Of a DNA stretch of 8,718 bases, positions 5,505 through 8,718 are shown piece after piece. The notes below the pieces were generated by a model. That model did not search any database. It was not told where the DNA came from and saw only the letters and a list, made by a program, of their open reading frames with translations. The stretch covers positions 1 through 8,718 of the forward strand of contig JANWVS010000058.1 in NCBI GenBank assembly GCA_025056835.1, read 5' to 3'. This stretch comes from Gemmataceae bacterium. GTDB lineage: Bacteria > Planctomycetota > Planctomycetia > Gemmatales > Gemmataceae. The translations under genes and the position numbers were made by a program. Each line of letters begins with the position of its first letter. The stretch's first letter is position 1.

Positions 5505-7349
5505 ATGCACGAGTCCGAGCACCTATCGACTTTGCAGGATTTGTTGACCACGCTTGCCGTTCCGGTGGATCTAACCGCTCTGGGGGCCGATCCTGTCGAC
5601 GTGCCGCTGGAACTCGCCGACACGCTCGGCGTCGTCGACGTCGCGCTGCCGAAGGTCGAGGTTTGCGGCCTGGCCGCTTTCGAAAGGCCGTTGCCGCTCA
5701 TGATTCGCGAGGTGCCGGTAGCGCCGGCGGTCCCGACCGTGCGCGTTGCCGGACGGTTGACCATCGACGTTGCCGTGCACGGGTGGCGCTTTCCGGCGCC
5801 GGGCGAGTATGTGTCGCCGCCGGTGTATCGGCACGGGGCCGACGCGTTGGCCGCGGAAAGCAGCGCCGCGCGGCCGTCGCCCGAAGTCGTCTCCGGACAG
5901 CGCACGCGCCTGAAGCCGCCCGGCGACATGGTCATGATCAAGGACCGCCTCTTGTACTTGCTTCAACCGCCCTTGGAAGACATCTTCCGCGGCAAGCAGG
6001 TGCGTTTGCCGTTCCAGCCCTATCCGTACCAGGTCAAGGGGATCGCGTTCTTGATGCCGCGGCATGCGGCCTTGTTGGCGGATGAAATGGGGCTGGGCAA
6101 GACGGCGCAGGTGCTCGTTGCCTTGCGGCTTCTGCTGCACGGCGGCTTGATTCGCCGCGTCTTGGTCGTCTGTCCCAAGCCGCTGGTCCTCAATTGGGCC
6201 CGCGAACTGCGCACCTGGGCCGAGGATGTGCCCTTTGAAATCATCGGCGGCGATGCTCCGACGCGCAAGGCCCAGTGGTTCGCGTCGCGCACGCCGATCA
6301 AGGTGGTGAATTACGAGCTGCTGACGCGCGACGCCGCCTTGGTCGCGGACCCGGCGGTGAAATTCGACGTCGTCGTGCTCGACGAGGCCCAGCGCATCAA
6401 GAATCGCGACTCGAAGACGGCCGAGGTCGTATGCTCCCTGGCCCGCGACCGCTCGTGGGCCATGACCGGCACGCCGATCGAAAACCGCGTCGAGGATTTG
6501 ATCAACATCTTTGCTTTCGTCGATCCGGAGAGGATCCCTCCCGACACCCCTCCCAAGGCCCTTCCCGAGTTGACGCGCGACTGCATCCTGCGGCGTGTAA
6601 AAGAAGATGTGGCAGCCGACATGCCCGCCAAGGTAGTCCGCGACGCCGTCGTGGAGCTGACTCCCGCCCAGCGGCAATCCTACGAGCGTGCTGAAAACGA
6701 AGGGGTAATCTACCTCAACAACCTCGGCGAGACGATTACCGTGCAGCACGTCTTCGAGCTGGTCATGCGGCTCAAGCAGATCTGCAACTTCGATCCCGTG
6801 ACCGGCGACAGCGGCAAACTCGAACAACTGCTGGCCGACATCGCCGAGGTCGCCGACAATGGCCGCAAGGCCATCGTCTTCTCGCAATGGGTGCAGCCGT
6901 TGGAGCGCCTCGCAGTCGAGCTGGCTCCCTTCGGTCCGCTGCTGTATCACGGCAAAGTCCCGCCGCGGGAGCGCCAGCCGATCCTCGACCGTTTCCGAAC
7001 CGATCCGGGCAAGCACGTTTTGCTCATGAGCTACGGCACGGGGAGCGTGGGCTTGAACCTGCAATGCGCCAACTACGTGTTCCTCTTCGACCGCTGGTGG
7101 AATCCCGCCGTCGAAGACCAGGCCATCCATCGGGCCCATCGCCTGGGGCAGAAAGACCCCGTCTTCGTGACACGTTTCCTGACGCAAGGCACCATCGAGG
7201 AGCGGATTGCCGAAGTGCTGCAACGCAAGCGCGAGCTTTTCGAGAAGACGATCGGTCAGCAGGTCGCGCCGGCGTCGCTGGGGCTGACGGAGGAAGACAT
7301 TTTCGGACTCTTCCAGGTGCAAGCCCGTCCGCGCCGCGCCGTCGCTTGA
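5505..7349 (+). CDS. SNF2-family DNA-dependent ATPase / DEAD-DEAH box helicase
   Basis: A 614-residue superfamily 2 ATPase of the SNF2 (RapA/Swi2-like) type, expected to translocate on double-stranded DNA using ATP and remodel protein-DNA complexes in the cytoplasm. The motifs appear in order: PYQVKGI (174-180), Walker A DEMGLGKT (193-200), VVCPKPLVLNWARE (221-234), Walker B DEAQ (293-296), motif III MTGTPIEN (320-327), the SNF2 signature LRRVKEDV (362-369), MRLKQICNF (421-429), IVFSQW (457-462), motif V GTGSVGLNL (511-519) and motif VI HRAHRLGQ (542-549). Both RecA-like lobes are complete. The first 165 or so residues are not recognisable: hydrophobic and proline-rich, with no zinc finger or SWIM motif, and they may be a family-specific N-terminal domain. 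No nuclease, methylase or other defence gene is adjacent, so a role in transcription or DNA repair is more likely than in a defence island. It ends tail-to-tail with serA with three bases between. Confidence 0.95.
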   Translation: MHESEHLSTLQDLLTTLAVPVDLTALGADPVDVPLELADTLGVVDVALPKVEVCGLAAFERPLPLMIREVPVAPAVPTVRVAGRLTIDVAVHGWRFPAPGEYVSPPVYRHGADALAAESSAARPSPEVVSGQRTRLKPPGDMVMIKDRLLYLLQPPLEDIFRGKQVRLPFQPYPYQVKGIAFLMPRHAALLADEMGLGKTAQVLVALRLLLHGGLIRRVLVVCPKPLVLNWARELRTWAEDVPFEIIGGDAPTRKAQWFASRTPIKVVNYELLTRDAALVADPAVKFDVVVLDEAQRIKNRDSKTAEVVCSLARDRSWAMTGTPIENRVEDLINIFAFVDPERIPPDTPPKALPELTRDCILRRVKEDVAADMPAKVVRDAVVELTPAQRQSYERAENEGVIYLNNLGETITVQHVFELVMRLKQICNFDPVTGDSGKLEQLLADIAEVADNGRKAIVFSQWVQPLERLAVELAPFGPLLYHGKVPPRERQPILDRFRTDPGKHVLLMSYGTGSVGLNLQCANYVFLFDRWWNPAVEDQAIHRAHRLGQKDPVFVTRFLTQGTIEERIAEVLQRKRELFEKTIGQQVAPASLGLTEEDIFGLFQVQARPRRAVA

Positions 7350-7352
7350 CGC

Positions 7353-8718
7353 TCAACCAAACCAGCGCGGCAACACTCCCGCCGGCGGCAACTGCACCAC
7401 ACTCAGGCTGCGGATCTGCGGATGGCGACGCACTTCGTCCAGCGCCTCCGTACTCGGCATGCTGTCGAGGTTCAGCACTCCCATCGCTTCGCCGCCTGGC
7501 ACCTGCCGACCGACGTTCATCTGCGCGATGTTGACCTGGTGCTTGCCGAAGATCGTGCCGATGAAGCCGATCAGACCCGGCACATCGCGATGGGTGAAGA
7601 TGAGCAAGATGCCGTCCATGTACGCATCAAGGTGATGGTCGCCGAGCTGCACCAAGCGGAGGAACTGGTTGCCGAACAACGTCCCGGCGGCGGTGTACGT
7701 CTTCTTGTCGGTGGTCACCTCTGCCTTGATGAGCGTGCTGAAGTCGCCTTTCTTCGGGTGCATTTGTTCGACCAACTCGATGCCCCGCTCGCGGGCCAGC
7801 AATTCGGCGTTGACGATGTTGACATCCTGGGCGAGACGATACTCCAGCAGGCCCGCGGCGAAGGCGGCCGTGATCAGTTTCGTGCTGCGCCGAGCCACTT
7901 CGCCGCGGTATGTCAACTCTGCCCGGCGAATGGTCCCTTGGTCCATCTGGGCGTGCAACAGTCCCAAGCGATGCGCCATATCGACGTACAGACGCAGCTC
8001 CTGAAGCTCGGTGCGATCGACCGGGGCCATGTTGACGGCAAAGCCGACGACGCCCTTGGTCAGAAAGTCGATCAACAATTGGGCCGCCTCCAGGGCCACC
8101 GACTCTTGGGCTTCGACGGTCGAGGCCCCCAAGTGCGGCGTGAGCACGACGTTGGGGAGTTTCAGCAGCGGATGGTCGGGCGGCAGCGGTTCCTGGACAA
8201 AGACATCGAGGGCCGCCCCGGCCAAATGGCCCGACCGTAGCGCCTCGACCAAGGCTTCTTCGTTGACGATCCCGCCGCGGGCACAATTGATGACCCGACT
8301 GCCCTTGCGCAGCAAGGCCAACTCCCGCGCCCCGATCAGATTGGTCGTCTCGGCCGTCAACGGCGTGTGAACCGTCAGGAAATCGACGCGCGGCAACAGC
8401 GCGTGCAAATCGGAGACGGCCTCAATGCCCAACTGCGCCGCTCGTTCCGGCGTCAGAAACGGGTCGTAGCCCACGACCTTCATATCCAAGCCGGCGGCGC
8501 GGCGGGCAACCTCCCGTCCGATCCGACCTAGCCCGACGATGCCCAGCGTCTTTCCTGCCAGCTGGGTGCCCAAGAACTTGGTGCGCTCCCATTTCCCTTG
8601 GCGAAGCGAGGCGTCGGCGGCGGGAATGTGCCGCGCCAGGGCCATCAGCAGCGTCACGGTTTGTTCGGCAGTGCTGATCGTGTTGCCTCCGGGCGTGTTC
8701 ATCACCACGATGCCCTTG
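7353..8718 (-). CDS. serA: D-3-phosphoglycerate dehydrogenase, 5' partial
   Basis: This enzyme oxidises 3-phosphoglycerate to 3-phosphohydroxypyruvate with NAD+, the first step of the phosphorylated serine pathway, in the cytoplasm. The gene runs off the right edge; about 454 residues are visible and roughly 80-90 N-terminal residues are missing by comparison with the usual length of about 530. Numbering from a GTG codon at 8708 that lies inside the gene: the NAD-binding loop GLGRIG (59-64) is followed by the acidic residue in YDP (D82), the catalytic arginine in NCARGG (R144), glutamate in FVQEP (E173) and histidine in TPHLGAST (H192). After the catalytic domain come an intervening allosteric substrate-binding domain (about 225-355) and a C-terminal ACT domain (about 365-440, with HRDVPGLIGFIGTIFG), so this is the long type-1 form that is often inhibited by serine. 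All active-site residues are intact. It ends in TGA, convergent with the SNF2 gene. The start and promoter are outside the window. Confidence 0.96.
   Translation of the reverse strand, partial: KGIVVMNTPGGNTISTAEQTVTLLMALARHIPAADASLRQGKWERTKFLGTQLAGKTLGIVGLGRIGREVARRAAGLDMKVVGYDPFLTPERAAQLGIEAVSDLHALLPRVDFLTVHTPLTAETTNLIGARELALLRKGSRVINCARGGIVNEEALVEALRSGHLAGAALDVFVQEPLPPDHPLLKLPNVVLTPHLGASTVEAQESVALEAAQLLIDFLTKGVVGFAVNMAPVDRTELQELRLYVDMAHRLGLLHAQMDQGTIRRAELTYRGEVARRSTKLITAAFAAGLLEYRLAQDVNIVNAELLARERGIELVEQMHPKKGDFSTLIKAEVTTDKKTYTAAGTLFGNQFLRLVQLGDHHLDAYMDGILLIFTHRDVPGLIGFIGTIFGKHQVNIAQMNVGRQVPGGEAMGVLNLDSMPSTEALDEVRRHPQIRSLSVVQLPPAGVLPRWFG

Noticed and set aside
5571..7322. A 583-codon minus-strand open frame opposite the SNF2 gene
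   Set aside because: It mirrors a gene with complete helicase motifs; the product is His/Arg/Gln-rich and unlike any protein family.
7422..8240. A 272-codon plus-strand frame opposite serA
   Set aside because: serA motifs on the minus strand are unambiguous, and the plus frame has low-complexity shadow composition.
1..8718. Mobile element, phage, CRISPR or defence system
   Set aside because: No transposase, integrase, terminal repeats, spaced repeat arrays, nucleases or methyltransferases were found. The SNF2 gene alone is not enough to call a defence island.

Overview
The window is GC-rich bacterial DNA that looks like a planctomycete, probably of the Pirellulales type. The evidence is a zinc-ribbon Hanks-type Ser/Thr kinase with a large multi-pass membrane tail, an alpha/beta-hydrolase-like protein of a style I associate with planctomycetes, mixed use of Shine-Dalgarno sites, and loosely packed genes in alternating orientations. 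The taxonomic placement is inference from protein style, not from a marker gene.

Layout: (1) 1-609 (+) is the C-terminal part of an alpha/beta-hydrolase-like protein whose nucleophile elbow lacks the usual serine. (2) 716-3376 (+) is a membrane Ser/Thr protein kinase with an N-terminal zinc ribbon. (3) 3433-3669 (-) is a 78-residue protein of unknown function with a clear ribosome binding site, convergent with the kinase. (4) 3670-3966 has no gene; it includes an AT-rich stretch with small repeats that may be a promoter or operator. (5) 3967-5371 (-) is a ferritin-like (DUF455-like) carboxylate di-iron protein broken by a frameshift exactly at its ExxH metal-ligand motif. (6) 5372-5504 is a divergent control region with a perfect TATAAT. 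(7) 5505-7349 (+) is a SNF2-family DNA-dependent ATPase/helicase. (8) 7353-8718 (-) is D-3-phosphoglycerate dehydrogenase (serA), the first enzyme of serine biosynthesis, cut by the window's right edge.

The genes do not form an obvious pathway or operon: the strand changes at nearly every gene, so most are probably transcribed singly. I see no rRNA, tRNA, CRISPR array, transposase, integrase or phage gene. The items most worth a second look are the frameshifted di-iron gene, the composite kinase architecture, the 78-residue orphan with its repeat-bearing upstream region, and the serine-less hydrolase.
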